Position numbers and translations under genes: made by a program
Notes under the pieces: generated by a model
The model's database searches: none
The model's input: the letters and a program-made list of their open reading frames with translations, nothing else
Told to the model about the DNA's origin: nothing
From: Microbacteriaceae bacterium PS02068
GTDB taxonomy: Bacteria; Actinomycetota; Actinomycetes; Actinomycetales; Microbacteriaceae
Reading direction: 5' to 3'
Length of the DNA stretch: 64,000 nucleotides
NCBI GenBank assembly: GCA_029959325.1
Contig: JASCPF010000006.1
Coordinates: 1-64,000 of the forward strand
Part shown: positions 33,076 to 43,540 of the stretch, piece after piece
How the letters are laid out: the number at the start of each line of letters is the position of its first letter
Numbering within the stretch: position 1 is the first letter of the stretch

Positions 33076-34713
33076 TCACTTGGTGAGCGGCGCGTAGCGG
33101 AACTTGAACGAGCCGTCGAGCGTGGTGCCCTCGACGTCTGCGCCCACGACAGCGATCTGCTTGCCCTGGAGCAGCGGAATCGTCGACAGGTCCTTCGCGA
33201 CGAGGTCCTGGATCTGTCCGATCTGCTCGGTGCGCGACGCCGGGTCGTTGTTCGTCGCTTCCTTCGCGAGGAGGTCCTGAACCTCGGGGTTGTCGTAGTG
33301 GTTCCCGAGGAAGTTCTTCTTCGTGAAGAACGGCGTCAGGTAGTTGTCGGCGTCGGAGAAGTCGGGGAACCAGCCCAGCTGGTACACCGGGTAGACGTCT
33401 GCCGAACGGTCCTTCGTGTACTGCACCCACTCGGTCTGCGCGAGGTTGACGGTGAACAGACCGCCCTCTTCGAGCTGCGCCTTGATGGCGGCGTACTCGT
33501 CACCCGACGACGGGCCGTAGTGGTCGCCGTTGTACTGCAGGTTGAGAACGACCGGCGTCGTGACCCCGGCATCGGCGAGCGTCTTCTTCGCCTTGTCGAG
33601 CGACGGACCGCCTTCGCCGTCACCGTACAGTCCCTTGAGCGCCTCGTTGGCGCCGGTGAAGCCCTGCGCGACGTACGAGTACAGGGGCGTGAAGGTGTCC
33701 TTGTAGATGTCCTTCGCGATCGCCTCACGGTCGACCAGATCCGCGGCGGCCTGACGCACGGCGAGGGCCTTCGCCGCGTCGGCGTCGGCCGTCGTGGCAC
33801 CGTACGGCATGGTGTTGAAGTTGAAGACGATGTAGCGGATGGCGCCGCCGGGGCCGTCGACGACCTTCACCTTGTCGTTCTTCTTCAGGTCGGCGATGTC
33901 GGTGGCCGACAGGCTCGGGAACGCCACGTCGACGTCGCCGTTGCCGATGTCGAGCTTCAGGTTCGAGGCATCCGCGTAGTACTTGGTGGTGATCCCACTG
34001 TTGGCCGCCTTCGGCAGCGAGCCCGCATAGTCGGGGTTCGGCGCGTACGAGACCAGCTCGTTGATCTTGTAAGAGTCGATGACGTACTGACCATCGAAAG
34101 CCTTGCCCTTGACGATGTCGTCGTCGGGCGTGACGGCGTCGGCCGAGAAGACCTCTTCGTCGACGATGGGCGCAGCAGGGCTCGACAGCACCTGGGGCCA
34201 CGTCTGGTCGTTGGCCGCCTTCAGGGTGAACACGACGGTCGTGTCGTCGGGAGTGGCGACGCTCTCGAGGTTCGCCAGCAGCGACGAGGGTCCGTTCGGG
34301 TCGGCGATCTTCACCTGGCGGTCGAACGAGAACTTGACGTCCGACGAGGTCAGCTCGTGGCCGTTCGCGAACTTCAGGTCCTTCTTGAGCGTGACCGTGT
34401 ACTCGGTCGGCGAGGTGAACTCTGCCGACTCGGCGAGGTCGGGGCCGACCTCAGCGGTGCCGTACTGGCTGTTGAGCAGGAATCCGTAGATCTGGTTCAT
34501 GACGGCGAACGAGCCGTTGTCGTACGAACCGGCCGGGTCGATCGAGGTGATCTTGTCGGTGGTGCCGACGATCAGGGGATCGCCCGAGGCGGCGTCGCCC
34601 GAGGCGCCGCCGGTCGCTCCGCCGGAGCAGCCGGCCAGGACGATCGTCGTGACGCCGATGGCGCCGAGCGCGAGGGCGAGACGCCCGCGGCGGGAGGGGT
34701 GGTGCAGTGACAT
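33076..34713 (-). CDS. Peptide ABC transporter substrate-binding lipoprotein
   Basis: A 545-aa SBP family 5 protein. The signal ends in the lipobox LAGC near residue 29; the mature part shows the family pattern SIDPAGSYDNGSFAVMNQIYGFL, VTLKKDLKFANGHELTSSDVKFS and a C-terminal lobe ending FRYAPLTK. It captures peptides or similar ligands outside the cell for the DppBC permease. First gene of the operon. Ligand not predictable. Confidence 0.93.
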   Translation of the reverse strand: MSLHHPSRRGRLALALGAIGVTTIVLAGCSGGATGGASGDAASGDPLIVGTTDKITSIDPAGSYDNGSFAVMNQIYGFLLNSQYGTAEVGPDLAESAEFTSPTEYTVTLKKDLKFANGHELTSSDVKFSFDRQVKIADPNGPSSLLANLESVATPDDTTVVFTLKAANDQTWPQVLSSPAAPIVDEEVFSADAVTPDDDIVKGKAFDGQYVIDSYKINELVSYAPNPDYAGSLPKAANSGITTKYYADASNLKLDIGNGDVDVAFPSLSATDIADLKKNDKVKVVDGPGGAIRYIVFNFNTMPYGATTADADAAKALAVRQAAADLVDREAIAKDIYKDTFTPLYSYVAQGFTGANEALKGLYGDGEGGPSLDKAKKTLADAGVTTPVVLNLQYNGDHYGPSSGDEYAAIKAQLEEGGLFTVNLAQTEWVQYTKDRSADVYPVYQLGWFPDFSDADNYLTPFFTKKNFLGNHYDNPEVQDLLAKEATNNDPASRTEQIGQIQDLVAKDLSTIPLLQGKQIAVVGADVEGTTLDGSFKFRYAPLTK

Positions 34714-34828
34714 GCGTGTTACCTCTGCTGTGTGAATGGGTGACCCCGCCGGTGCGCGGGGTCCATCCCGCCATTTTGACCCGCGCGCCGACCACCGACC
34801 CGCCACGCGCTCGATTTGTAACGAGAAC

Positions 34829-34863
34829 GAAACCGAGCGTCAGCGCGTGTGACGCCCGGTTTC
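34829..34863 (-). terminator. Hairpin downstream of the DUF779 gene
   Basis: Arms GAAACCG-A-GCGTC and GACGC-C-CGGTTTC pair with one internal mismatch around a 9-base loop. It lies 95 bases after the DUF779 stop and before the ABC transporter promoter, so it probably ends the aldehyde dehydrogenase operon. Confidence 0.65.
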
Positions 34864-34887
34864 ACCCCGTGACGGATGTCGATGGCC

Positions 34888-34941
34888 GGCCCGCGAACCA
34901 CCGCATTCGCGCTGAGACCCAGCGTGACGCACTGTGTCTCA
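34888..34941 (+). repeat. 54-base intergenic repeat, copy 2
   Basis: Second copy of the repeat at 29070. Here the 3' half forms an inverted repeat, TGAGAC and GTCTCA, around CCAGCGTGACGCACTGT. Same orientation as copy 1. Confidence 0.6.
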
Positions 34942-34957
34942 GCGGGGACACGATGGC

Positions 34958-35341
34958 TCACGCGAGCCCGAACGCCTCCAACTCCACCTCGTCGAGCATC
35001 CGCGAGCGGATGATGAACCTGTTGCCCGTCGGGCCCTCCACACTGAACCCGGCGCCGCGCCCGGGCACGACGTCGATGGTCAGGTGCGTGTACTTCCAGT
35101 ACTCGAACTGCGACTCCGAGATGAAGACCTCGACCGCGTCATCCAGACCCACCTCGAGGTCGCCGAGCTTCACGTCGGACGGACCCGTGATGAACATCCC
35201 GATCGGGAAGCACATCGGGGCGCTGCCGTCGCAGCATCCGCCCGACTGATGGAACATGAGCTTGCCGTGTTGCGCCGTCAACTGGCGCAGCAGGGCCGCC
35301 GCGGCATCCGTCACGGCGACCCTGCTGACTGTTCTCGTCAT
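34958..35341 (-). CDS. DUF779 family protein
   Basis: A 127-aa protein with the family core FHQSGGCCDGSAPMCFP, whose adjacent Cys and His look metal-binding, and a second conserved part FEYWKYTHLTIDVV. DUF779 genes commonly follow an acetaldehyde-type dehydrogenase; here the gap is 12 bases. A helper or redox role for the enzyme is inferred; the biochemical activity is unknown. Confidence 0.9.
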   Translation of the reverse strand: MTRTVSRVAVTDAAAALLRQLTAQHGKLMFHQSGGCCDGSAPMCFPIGMFITGPSDVKLGDLEVGLDDAVEVFISESQFEYWKYTHLTIDVVPGRGAGFSVEGPTGNRFIIRSRMLDEVELEAFGLA

Positions 35342-35353
35342 GGCATCCAGGGC

Positions 35354-36901
<1,548 letters not shown>

Positions 36902-36998
36902 GGTGTCTCCTTCGACGCATGATGTCGCGGCGTCCCTGCCGCGATCTCGGATGCCCAGGACGCTACGCCCCGCAACGTTGCATCCCGTTGCACCGCCG

Positions 36999-37652
36999 TC
37001 AGCGCACACGTCCTGACTGGTGAGCCCAGATCGCGATCTCGACGCGGTTGCGGGCGCCGAGCTTCGACATGAGGCTCGCGATGTGGGTCTTGACCGTGCT
37101 GAGGGTGATGTAGAGCTCGCCCGCGATCTCGCTGTTGCTGCGCCCGACGGCGACCCGGGCGAGCACCTGTTCCTCGCGCTCGGTCAGCGCGTCGAGTGGT
37201 TGCGGCGGTGGGGTCGCGGCGCTCGCGCCGGCGAACGCCTCGATGAGCCGCACGGTCACGTTCGGGGCGATCAGGGCGTCGCCAGTCGCGGCGGCCCGCA
37301 CCGCCTGGGTGAGCAGCTGCGTCCCGGCATCCTTCAGCAGGAAGCCCTTCGCCCCCGCGCGCAGAGCGGCGAACACGTACTCGTCGAGGTCGAACGTGGT
37401 GATGACGACGACCGCCATCGGATCGTCGTTACCCGGGCCCGCCAGAAGTCGCGTCGCCTCGATGCCGTCGAGACCCGGCATCCGGATGTCGAACACGCAC
37501 ACATCGGGTCGCAACCGGCGCGCTTGCGCCACCGCGTCGTATCCGTCGACCGCTTGACCGACGACCTGGATGTCGCGCTGCGCGTCGAGGATCATGCTCA
37601 GCCCGGTGCGGACGAGCTCTTGGTCGTCCGCGACGAGAACGCGAATGGTCAC
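36999..37652 (-). CDS. LuxR/NarL-type response regulator
   Basis: A 217-aa two-component regulator. The receiver domain has the acidic pair DDQE at residues 9-12, the phosphorylated Asp in [11 protein letters not shown] near 54 and a Lys in GFLLKDAG near 104. The C-terminal LuxR helix-turn-helix runs [21 protein letters not shown]. The GTG start overlaps the end of the kinase gene by four bases (GTGA), giving a tight pair. Targets unknown; the adjacent membrane genes are candidates. Confidence 0.94.
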   Translation of the reverse strand: MTIRVLVADDQELVRTGLSMILDAQRDIQVVGQAVDGYDAVAQARRLRPDVCVFDIRMPGLDGIEATRLLAGPGNDDPMAVVVITTFDLDEYVFAALRAGAKGFLLKDAGTQLLTQAVRAAATGDALIAPNVTVRLIEAFAGASAATPPPQPLDALTEREEQVLARVAVGRSNSEIAGELYITLSTVKTHIASLMSKLGARNRVEIAIWAHQSGRVR

Positions 37653-38779
37653 GGCGCCCACCCCGCGCTCGGGAGATCGGCGCTGACGCTCCAGCCGCCG
37701 GCGGGCGACGGGCCGGCCGAGCACGTGCCGCCGAGCAGGGCCGCGCGCTCCATCATGCCGATGATCCCGAAGCCCGGCATGGATGCCGAGGGGATGCCCC
37801 CGTCGTTCGTCACGCGCAGCCGCACGCCCCGTTCGTCGACGTCGGCACCCACGTCGACCCGCGTGACCCCGTGCGCGTGACGAAGCGCGTTGGTCACCGA
37901 TTCCTGCGCGATTCGTGACACGGCGGCCGCCACCGGAGGGGGAAGGATGCCGGGGTCGCCATCGATCGTCACGGTGACGACCGCCCCCGCGGGCGCACGC
38001 CCGGCGAGCTTTTGCATGTCGCCGAGGCTCGGGCTTGGGGCCAGCTCTGCCGCCTCGTCCTGCCGGAGCACCCGCACGATCGACCGCAGCTCGTGCAGGG
38101 TGCGCGCGGCTTCGGCCTCGATGATCTCCAGCGCCTCGTGCGCGGCTCTCGGATCGCGCTCCGCGACGGCGAGACCCGCCTGCGCGCGGATCGTGATCGC
38201 CGACACGTGGTGGGCGACGACGTCGTGCAGGTCGCGCGCGAGCTGCTCGCGTTCGTGCACGCGCACCTGGTCGAGCAGCCGATGCTGCGCGATCGCCCGC
38301 GAGCGGACCAGCACACCGAGCAGCACGGTCGCGAGCAGCAGCGTCGTGCCGCCGACGACCTCGTCGACGCCGCCGCCGCGCATGAGAGTGAGCCCGAGGG
38401 TCAGGGCGAGCAGCGCCGACCCGACGATGAGTTCGCGGCCGGATCCCCACCGGAAGAGCGCGTAGACCATCACGAGCACGAACATGCCCGCGTACAGCAG
38501 TGAGGTGGGCAGGACGAGGTCGACGGGGGCGAGCACGATCGCGAGCATCCACAGCGGCTGCACGCGGCGCCACAGCACCGTCGGCAGCACCGCGAGCACC
38601 GCGACGACCGAGAGCAGCGGGTGGGGCAGGTCGGTTCTGAGGATGCTTTCGGCGATCGCCATCAGGGCGACGACGGCGACCAGCGCCCCGTCGCGCCAGA
38701 CCCGGCGTGGCGGAGGCGGCACCGCGCGCGGCGCACCCCACGCGGAACGCAGCACCCCGGTCACCGCGTCAGGATACAA
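37649..38779 (-). CDS. Sensor histidine kinase, HisKA_3 type
   Basis: A 376-aa kinase. About five to six hydrophobic helices (residues 25-160) form a compact membrane sensor with no large external domain. The phosphorylated His is in ARDLHDVVAHHVSAI near residue 197, and the ATPase part carries ESVTNALRHAHG and GFGIIGMMERA. A start at GTG seven codons in (VTGVLRS) is an alternative. It overlaps its regulator by four bases and the upstream DUF2306 gene by up to 11. Confidence 0.93.
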   Translation of the reverse strand: MYPDAVTGVLRSAWGAPRAVPPPPRRVWRDGALVAVVALMAIAESILRTDLPHPLLSVVAVLAVLPTVLWRRVQPLWMLAIVLAPVDLVLPTSLLYAGMFVLVMVYALFRWGSGRELIVGSALLALTLGLTLMRGGGVDEVVGGTTLLLATVLLGVLVRSRAIAQHRLLDQVRVHEREQLARDLHDVVAHHVSAITIRAQAGLAVAERDPRAAHEALEIIEAEAARTLHELRSIVRVLRQDEAAELAPSPSLGDMQKLAGRAPAGAVVTVTIDGDPGILPPPVAAAVSRIAQESVTNALRHAHGVTRVDVGADVDERGVRLRVTNDGGIPSASMPGFGIIGMMERAALLGGTCSAGPSPAGGWSVSADLPSAGWAP

Positions 38780-39428
38780 CTGCTGCCGCGGGCGATGCCG
38801 CGAGAGTGCGTCGACTGGCCCGCCGGCGGATGAGGATCTCGGCGACCATCACGGTGATCAGGGTGCCGATCGCCACGAGCACCGTCTCTCCCCAGGCATC
38901 CACATCACCGAACGGCACCGTCCACAGGATCACGACGAGCGACTGCGTGCCGTTGCCGACCCCGATCGCATATGCGCGCGTCATCCAGTCGCCGTGAGCC
39001 GTGACGTCCCGACGGAGGATCGCGGCGGTTCCGAGCGCCAGGAAGACGATCATGGCCGTGGCGAACACGAGACGGACCATCGCCAGCGGCACCTGGTCGG
39101 GTGGGCCGCCGAAGAAGACCGCCAGCCAGGCCGCCCCGAGCGCGGCCACGAAACCGACCGGAACGAGCACGCGCCCGGCTGTGCGATGCCACCTGCGCCC
39201 GCGCAGCGCCGGCGAGAACTGGAACGCGCCGAGCAGGCAGTAGACGGTCATCCCCACGATGTGCGCGACTGCCGCCACCGACGATGCCGCGGATCGCGTC
39301 GCCGCTTCGGCAGGAACGTCGCTCAGCCGGAGGACCCCGCCGATGACGGGCAGTGCGCTCAGCAGCAGGAGCCCGGTGATCGCGAGCCAGGTGCGGTCGG
39401 GCGGTCGTCGTGGGGATTCGTTCGACAT
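38769..39428 (-). CDS. DUF2306-like membrane protein
   Basis: A 219-aa protein with about seven hydrophobic helices. His residues in VAHIVGMTVYCLLGAFQFSP, KxxRWHRTAGRVLV-like RRWHRTAGRVLVP and TAHGDWMTRAYAI fit the DUF2306 pattern, which resembles haem-b membrane proteins. First gene of a leftward operon with the sensor kinase and regulator, so it may take part in sensing. Start MSNESPRRPPD chosen over an upstream ATG because the intervening residues look like shadow coding. Confidence 0.8.
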   Translation of the reverse strand: MSNESPRRPPDRTWLAITGLLLLSALPVIGGVLRLSDVPAEAATRSAASSVAAVAHIVGMTVYCLLGAFQFSPALRGRRWHRTAGRVLVPVGFVAALGAAWLAVFFGGPPDQVPLAMVRLVFATAMIVFLALGTAAILRRDVTAHGDWMTRAYAIGVGNGTQSLVVILWTVPFGDVDAWGETVLVAIGTLITVMVAEILIRRRASRRTLAASPAAAVVS

Positions 39429-39559
39429 CTCTCGATGCTCGCGCGGGCGGACATGTGCGTCATCGGCCCGCGGACCGAGCCGGAAGCCGTACTTTCGGCC
39501 GATCGCGTTCCGGCCTCGGGGCCGATGACCCCGGGCGGCGCGGGCGCGAGTCTCGAAGC

Positions 39560-39997
39560 ATGACAACAACGATTCCTGTGCAGGCCAAGATCGCCGCCGC
39601 GTGGACGAGCTTCACGCTGCTGTACGCCTACGTCGACATCCTCAACTTCTTCAAGCCCGGGGTGCTCGACTCGATCCTGCACGGCAAGGTGTGGGACTTC
39701 GACGTCAGCGCACCCCTGCTGACCCTCATGCTGGCGTCGGTCGCGATCCCGAGCGTCATGGTCTTCCTCTCGCTGGTGCTCCCGGCCCGTGCGAACCGCC
39801 TCACCAACATCACTGTCGCGATCGTGCTCGTCCCGTACACGCTGTTCAACGTCGCGGGCGAGAGCCTGGAATGGGCCGCGTTCTACGCCATCTCGATCGG
39901 GCTCGAGGTCGCGCTGCTGGTCTTCATCGTGCGCTCGGCGTGGACCTGGCGCGCCTCGACCGCGGTCGCGGCGACGGCGCTCTCGTCGGTGCGATGA
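39560..39997 (+). CDS. DUF6326-like small membrane protein
   Basis: A 145-aa protein with four hydrophobic helices; the N terminus reads MTTTIPVQAKIAAAWTSFTLLYAYVD, typical of DUF6326. It is divergent from the DUF2306 gene (131-base gap) and overlaps the next gene by four bases. Function unknown; possibly controlled by the two-component system beside it. Confidence 0.72.
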   Translation: MTTTIPVQAKIAAAWTSFTLLYAYVDILNFFKPGVLDSILHGKVWDFDVSAPLLTLMLASVAIPSVMVFLSLVLPARANRLTNITVAIVLVPYTLFNVAGESLEWAAFYAISIGLEVALLVFIVRSAWTWRASTAVAATALSSVR

Positions 39998-40815
39998 CCG
40001 TCGCCGCACCGCCCCGGCGACGCCCCGGTTCAGCGCGTCCGGCGCTCTGGGCGCTGACGGCGGTAGCCCTCGGCGTGGCGATGATGACCCTTCCGGCGCC
40101 GGTGGCTGAGTGGTCATCGTCGGGCCAGGTGACGGTCGCCGGTCTCGTCGACACCGTCTCGGTGGGATTCGCGCGATGGATGTCGTCGGGCTCGGCCGTT
40201 CCCGAAGCCCCGCTGGCGGACGCGGTGAGCTTCTGGGCGGTGTTCCACGTCACCAAAGCCATCCTCGCGATCGCGCTGCTCTCCGCACTCGTGATCGTCG
40301 GACGGCAGGTGTGGAGGCGCGCGATGCACGCGCCCACGCGCGCCGCGCGGGCGGCGTGGATCGCGGCGGGAGTGCTGGGTGCGTGGCTGCCCGTGCTGGC
40401 GCTGCTGATCGTGGTGGCGAACGTGCAAGGCGCGGTCGCTCCGCTCTCGTCGGTGATGAGCTTCCTGCCGATCGCCGCAACTCCCGAGGTCGACCAAGTG
40501 CGTGCCGAGCTTGGCGCGGGTGTGTACGGTCCCGTCACGGCTGCTCTGGTCGCCGACTTCCGCGTCTATCACGCCGCTCTCGTCGCGTGCCTCGCCGTCG
40601 TGATCGCCCTGCTGGCGGCATCCATCGTGTGGATGCTCGTGCGACGGGCACGGACACCGCGCGATTCTCGGGCGGCGCGCCGAGCACTGGTGCTCGGTGC
40701 GATCGCGCTGGGATTGCTCGGCGCCGCGCTCGGCGTGATGCTGCTCGCGAACCTCTCGACGGTTCTCGACCCGGCGCGCGCACTCGCCGGGTTCTTCGCC
40801 ACCGGCGGCTCGTGA
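39994..40815 (+). CDS. Uncharacterised membrane protein
   Basis: A 273-aa protein with about six hydrophobic helices and basic loops (RRRPGSARP, RRARTPRDSRAARRA). I do not recognise the family. ATG overlaps the end of the DUF6326-like gene by four bases, so the two are translated together. No catalytic motif stands out. Confidence 0.7.
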   Translation: MTVAAPPRRRPGSARPALWALTAVALGVAMMTLPAPVAEWSSSGQVTVAGLVDTVSVGFARWMSSGSAVPEAPLADAVSFWAVFHVTKAILAIALLSALVIVGRQVWRRAMHAPTRAARAAWIAAGVLGAWLPVLALLIVVANVQGAVAPLSSVMSFLPIAATPEVDQVRAELGAGVYGPVTAALVADFRVYHAALVACLAVVIALLAASIVWMLVRRARTPRDSRAARRALVLGAIALGLLGAALGVMLLANLSTVLDPARALAGFFATGGS

Positions 40816-40921
40816 ACGGACAGCAGCCTCGTCAGAGCGCGGCCAGCCAGCGGCGGGATGAGGGACACGCGGAACGGGACGTAAACGGATAGGCTCCGGT
40901 AACGCCCTGGGGAGGTCCGCA

Positions 40922-41506
40922 ATGCACCTAGCTCGCGCCACCACGCAGTACGGCCTCGCGCTGGCGCTCACGCTCATCGGCGTAATCGGCGTGGTCGCCA
41001 CGCACAACCAGTTCATTCCGTGCCACGGCGTGGAGTGGACGGTGCCGGCCTGCCTCGAGGCGATGGACGTCGCCGGCCACCTCGGTATCCTGCAGCTCTT
41101 CTGGCTGTGGGCCCTCGGGCTGAGCGCTGCCGGGGCGGCGATCGCCAACGGACGCGCCGCTCGGTGGGTCGCCGCGAGCGCTGTACTCGTCGTACTGGTG
41201 TTCAACTACGTCACGGAATACACCATCTGGCTTGCGACCTACCCGCAGACGGCGGACGTGCCGCCGGGCACCGGGTACAGCATGGCCGGCGCCATGATTC
41301 TCGCCGGACTGCTCGTCACGGTGAGCGCGACGCTCGGCCTCCCCCGGGCGGGAGCCGAGATGTCCACCTACACCCGCGCGTCGACCGCCCGGGTGAGCGA
41401 GACGAAGCGCAGGTTGGATGCCAGGTCGTCGAGCAGCACGGCGCGGCCGTCGGGGCCCGCGAGCGGGATCTGCCAGTTCGGATACTCCTTGTCGGTCCCC
41501 GGCTGA
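40922..41506 (+). CDS. Small membrane protein, 3' end antisense to malQ
   Basis: Up to 194 aa with four hydrophobic helices; a Cys pair in FIPCHGVEWTVPACLEAM flanks the first external loop and could form a disulfide. GGGGAGGT precedes the ATG. The frame has no stop until it has run 139 bases into malQ on the other strand, and the last 45 residues (TRASTARVSETKRR onward) are polar and low-complexity. This is either a real convergent overlap or loss of an earlier stop. Confidence 0.6.
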   Translation: MHLARATTQYGLALALTLIGVIGVVATHNQFIPCHGVEWTVPACLEAMDVAGHLGILQLFWLWALGLSAAGAAIANGRAARWVAASAVLVVLVFNYVTEYTIWLATYPQTADVPPGTGYSMAGAMILAGLLVTVSATLGLPRAGAEMSTYTRASTARVSETKRRLDARSSSSTARPSGPASGICQFGYSLSVPG

Positions 41507-43506
41507 TTCTGCGTGCGGCGCTCGCCGACGGCATCCACCAGCGCGACGCCGAGCAGCTGCGACGGCGACGCGGTGATCAGCACGTTCAGCGCCACGATCA
41601 CCTCGGCTTCGCCCGCCCCCTCGGAGATCAGCCCCCGCTGCCGCAGCAGCGCGAGCATGGCCGCGCGCTCGGCATCCGCTTCGGCGAGCTCTTCCTCGAC
41701 GGGGCGCGTCAGCAGCCCGAGGCGCGCGCGCAGGGCCACGTGCTCGTCGGCGAGGTAGCCCGCGGTCGGGGGTAGATCGTGCGTGTTCACCGTCGCGAGC
41801 AGCGACTCGCGGTAGTGCTCGGGCGGGCGGAATCCGTCGCCCTCGCGCTCGAACCACAGCACACTCGTGCCCAGGATCCCCCGCGCCGACAGGTAGTCGC
41901 GCACCCACGGCTCGACGTTGCCGAGGTCTTCGCCGATCAGCACCGCCCCGGCGCGCTGCGCCTCGAGCATCAGCACACCGATCATCGCCTCGTGGTCGTA
42001 GCGCACGTAGGTGCCGGCGCCCGCGCCGAGCCCGGCGGGGATCCACCACAGCCGGAACAGCCCGATCACGTGATCGATCCGCAACGCGCCGGCGTGGCGC
42101 AGGAGCGTCCGGATCATGTCGCGCAGCGGCGCGTAGCCCGCCTCGGCGAGCGCGCCGGGCAGCCACGGCGGCTGGTTCCAGTTCTGCCCCTGCTGGTTGT
42201 ACATGTCGGGCGGGGCACCCACGGTCATGCCGGGCGCGTACATGTCGCGCAGCGACCAGGCATCCGACCCCTTCGTGTGTACCCCGACGGCGAGGTCGTG
42301 CAGAATGCCGATCGACATGCCGGATGCCTTCGCCTCCGCCTGCGCGCGCTCGACCTGCTGATCGGCGATCCACTGCAGCCAGACATGGAACTGCACGCGG
42401 CTCGCCAGCTGACCGCGGAGTTCGGCGACGAGGCCCGACCCGATGTCCCACGCCTCATCCGGACGCCCTTCGCCCTCGAAGTGCTCTTCGAGGGCGCACC
42501 ACAGGGCGAAGTCCTGCAGCGGCTGACCCTCGCGGGCGGTGAATGCCGCAAGATCGGCCGCGCGCCCCGGCGACAGGGGCGCGCGGAAGATCGCGTCGAG
42601 CGCCGCCCGCTTCGCGGCCCACACCGCGTCGCGGTCGATGCGGGTGGCGTCGTCGTCGCTCAGGACCACGGGGGCTCGCGCGGCCTCGACGAGCGCGCGC
42701 TCGGCAGGCGTGAGATAGGCCACTTCGCGGATGTCTTCGGGCCGGATGTACAGCGGCGCGAGGAAGCGCCGGGTCGCCGGCAGATAGGGCGACGGCTCGA
42801 TCCGGCTCGTGACCTCGGCCGCGTGGATCGGGTTCACCAGCAGGAAGTCGGCGCCGGTGCCGCCCGCGATCGCGGCGAGGTCACCGAGGTCGGCGAAGTC
42901 GCCCATGCCCCACGAGGCGCGCGAGCGCACCGAGTACAGCTGCGCCATGAGACCCCACCCGCGGTGGCGGCCGGGGCGGGTCGGCGGCGCCGGCATCCGC
43001 TCCGGCGTGATGACGAGGGCCGCGGATGCCTCGCGGGCCGCGCGGCCTCGGTCACCGAACGGCGTCTCGATCGCGTGCACCGAGTGCCACCCCAGGGGCA
43101 GGTCGTGCGGGATCGGCACCTCGACGCGCCAGACCGTGACGCCGTCGACCACGCGCGACGAGGGCTGCTGATCGGGAATCGGCAGGTCGCGGGCCGTGCC
43201 GTCTTCGAGGAACACCGTGAGGTCGACGTCGTGCCCGTCGTGCACGTGGACGGGGAGCGTCCGGGCGCCCGGTCGCGACACGAACGAGGGCGGCAGCAGC
43301 GCGCGCCACGGGGCGTCGTCCGCCTCGGCAAGGCTGGCGGCGACCTCCGCATCCGTCGACGCCAGCACGGCCATGGCCGCGAGGATCGCACGGAGCGTCG
43401 TCGCCGGGACGTGCACGCGGTCACCGAAGAACGACCAGTACTCGGTTGCGATGCCGTGCGCGTCGGCGAGCCGCGCGAGCTCGGGGGTGGGGCTGTCGTC
43501 GGTCAT
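41368..43506 (-). CDS. malQ: 4-alpha-glucanotransferase (amylomaltase, GH77)
   Basis: A 712-aa enzyme that transfers maltosyl chains between glucans, acting in glycogen and maltodextrin metabolism in the cytosol. GH77 motifs are clear: nucleophile Asp in ALRIDHVIGLFRLWWIP, acid Glu in LIGEDLGNVEP, and the NTHDLPP segment. The longer N-terminal part, as in actinobacterial MalQ, is present. No maltose genes adjoin it. Its 3' end overlaps a convergent membrane gene. Confidence 0.95.
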   Translation of the reverse strand: MTDDSPTPELARLADAHGIATEYWSFFGDRVHVPATTLRAILAAMAVLASTDAEVAASLAEADDAPWRALLPPSFVSRPGARTLPVHVHDGHDVDLTVFLEDGTARDLPIPDQQPSSRVVDGVTVWRVEVPIPHDLPLGWHSVHAIETPFGDRGRAAREASAALVITPERMPAPPTRPGRHRGWGLMAQLYSVRSRASWGMGDFADLGDLAAIAGGTGADFLLVNPIHAAEVTSRIEPSPYLPATRRFLAPLYIRPEDIREVAYLTPAERALVEAARAPVVLSDDDATRIDRDAVWAAKRAALDAIFRAPLSPGRAADLAAFTAREGQPLQDFALWCALEEHFEGEGRPDEAWDIGSGLVAELRGQLASRVQFHVWLQWIADQQVERAQAEAKASGMSIGILHDLAVGVHTKGSDAWSLRDMYAPGMTVGAPPDMYNQQGQNWNQPPWLPGALAEAGYAPLRDMIRTLLRHAGALRIDHVIGLFRLWWIPAGLGAGAGTYVRYDHEAMIGVLMLEAQRAGAVLIGEDLGNVEPWVRDYLSARGILGTSVLWFEREGDGFRPPEHYRESLLATVNTHDLPPTAGYLADEHVALRARLGLLTRPVEEELAEADAERAAMLALLRQRGLISEGAGEAEVIVALNVLITASPSQLLGVALVDAVGERRTQNQPGTDKEYPNWQIPLAGPDGRAVLLDDLASNLRFVSLTRAVDARV

Positions 43507-43540
43507 GGAGGCCTCCCGTCAGGGCCATCCTGCCAGGCCG

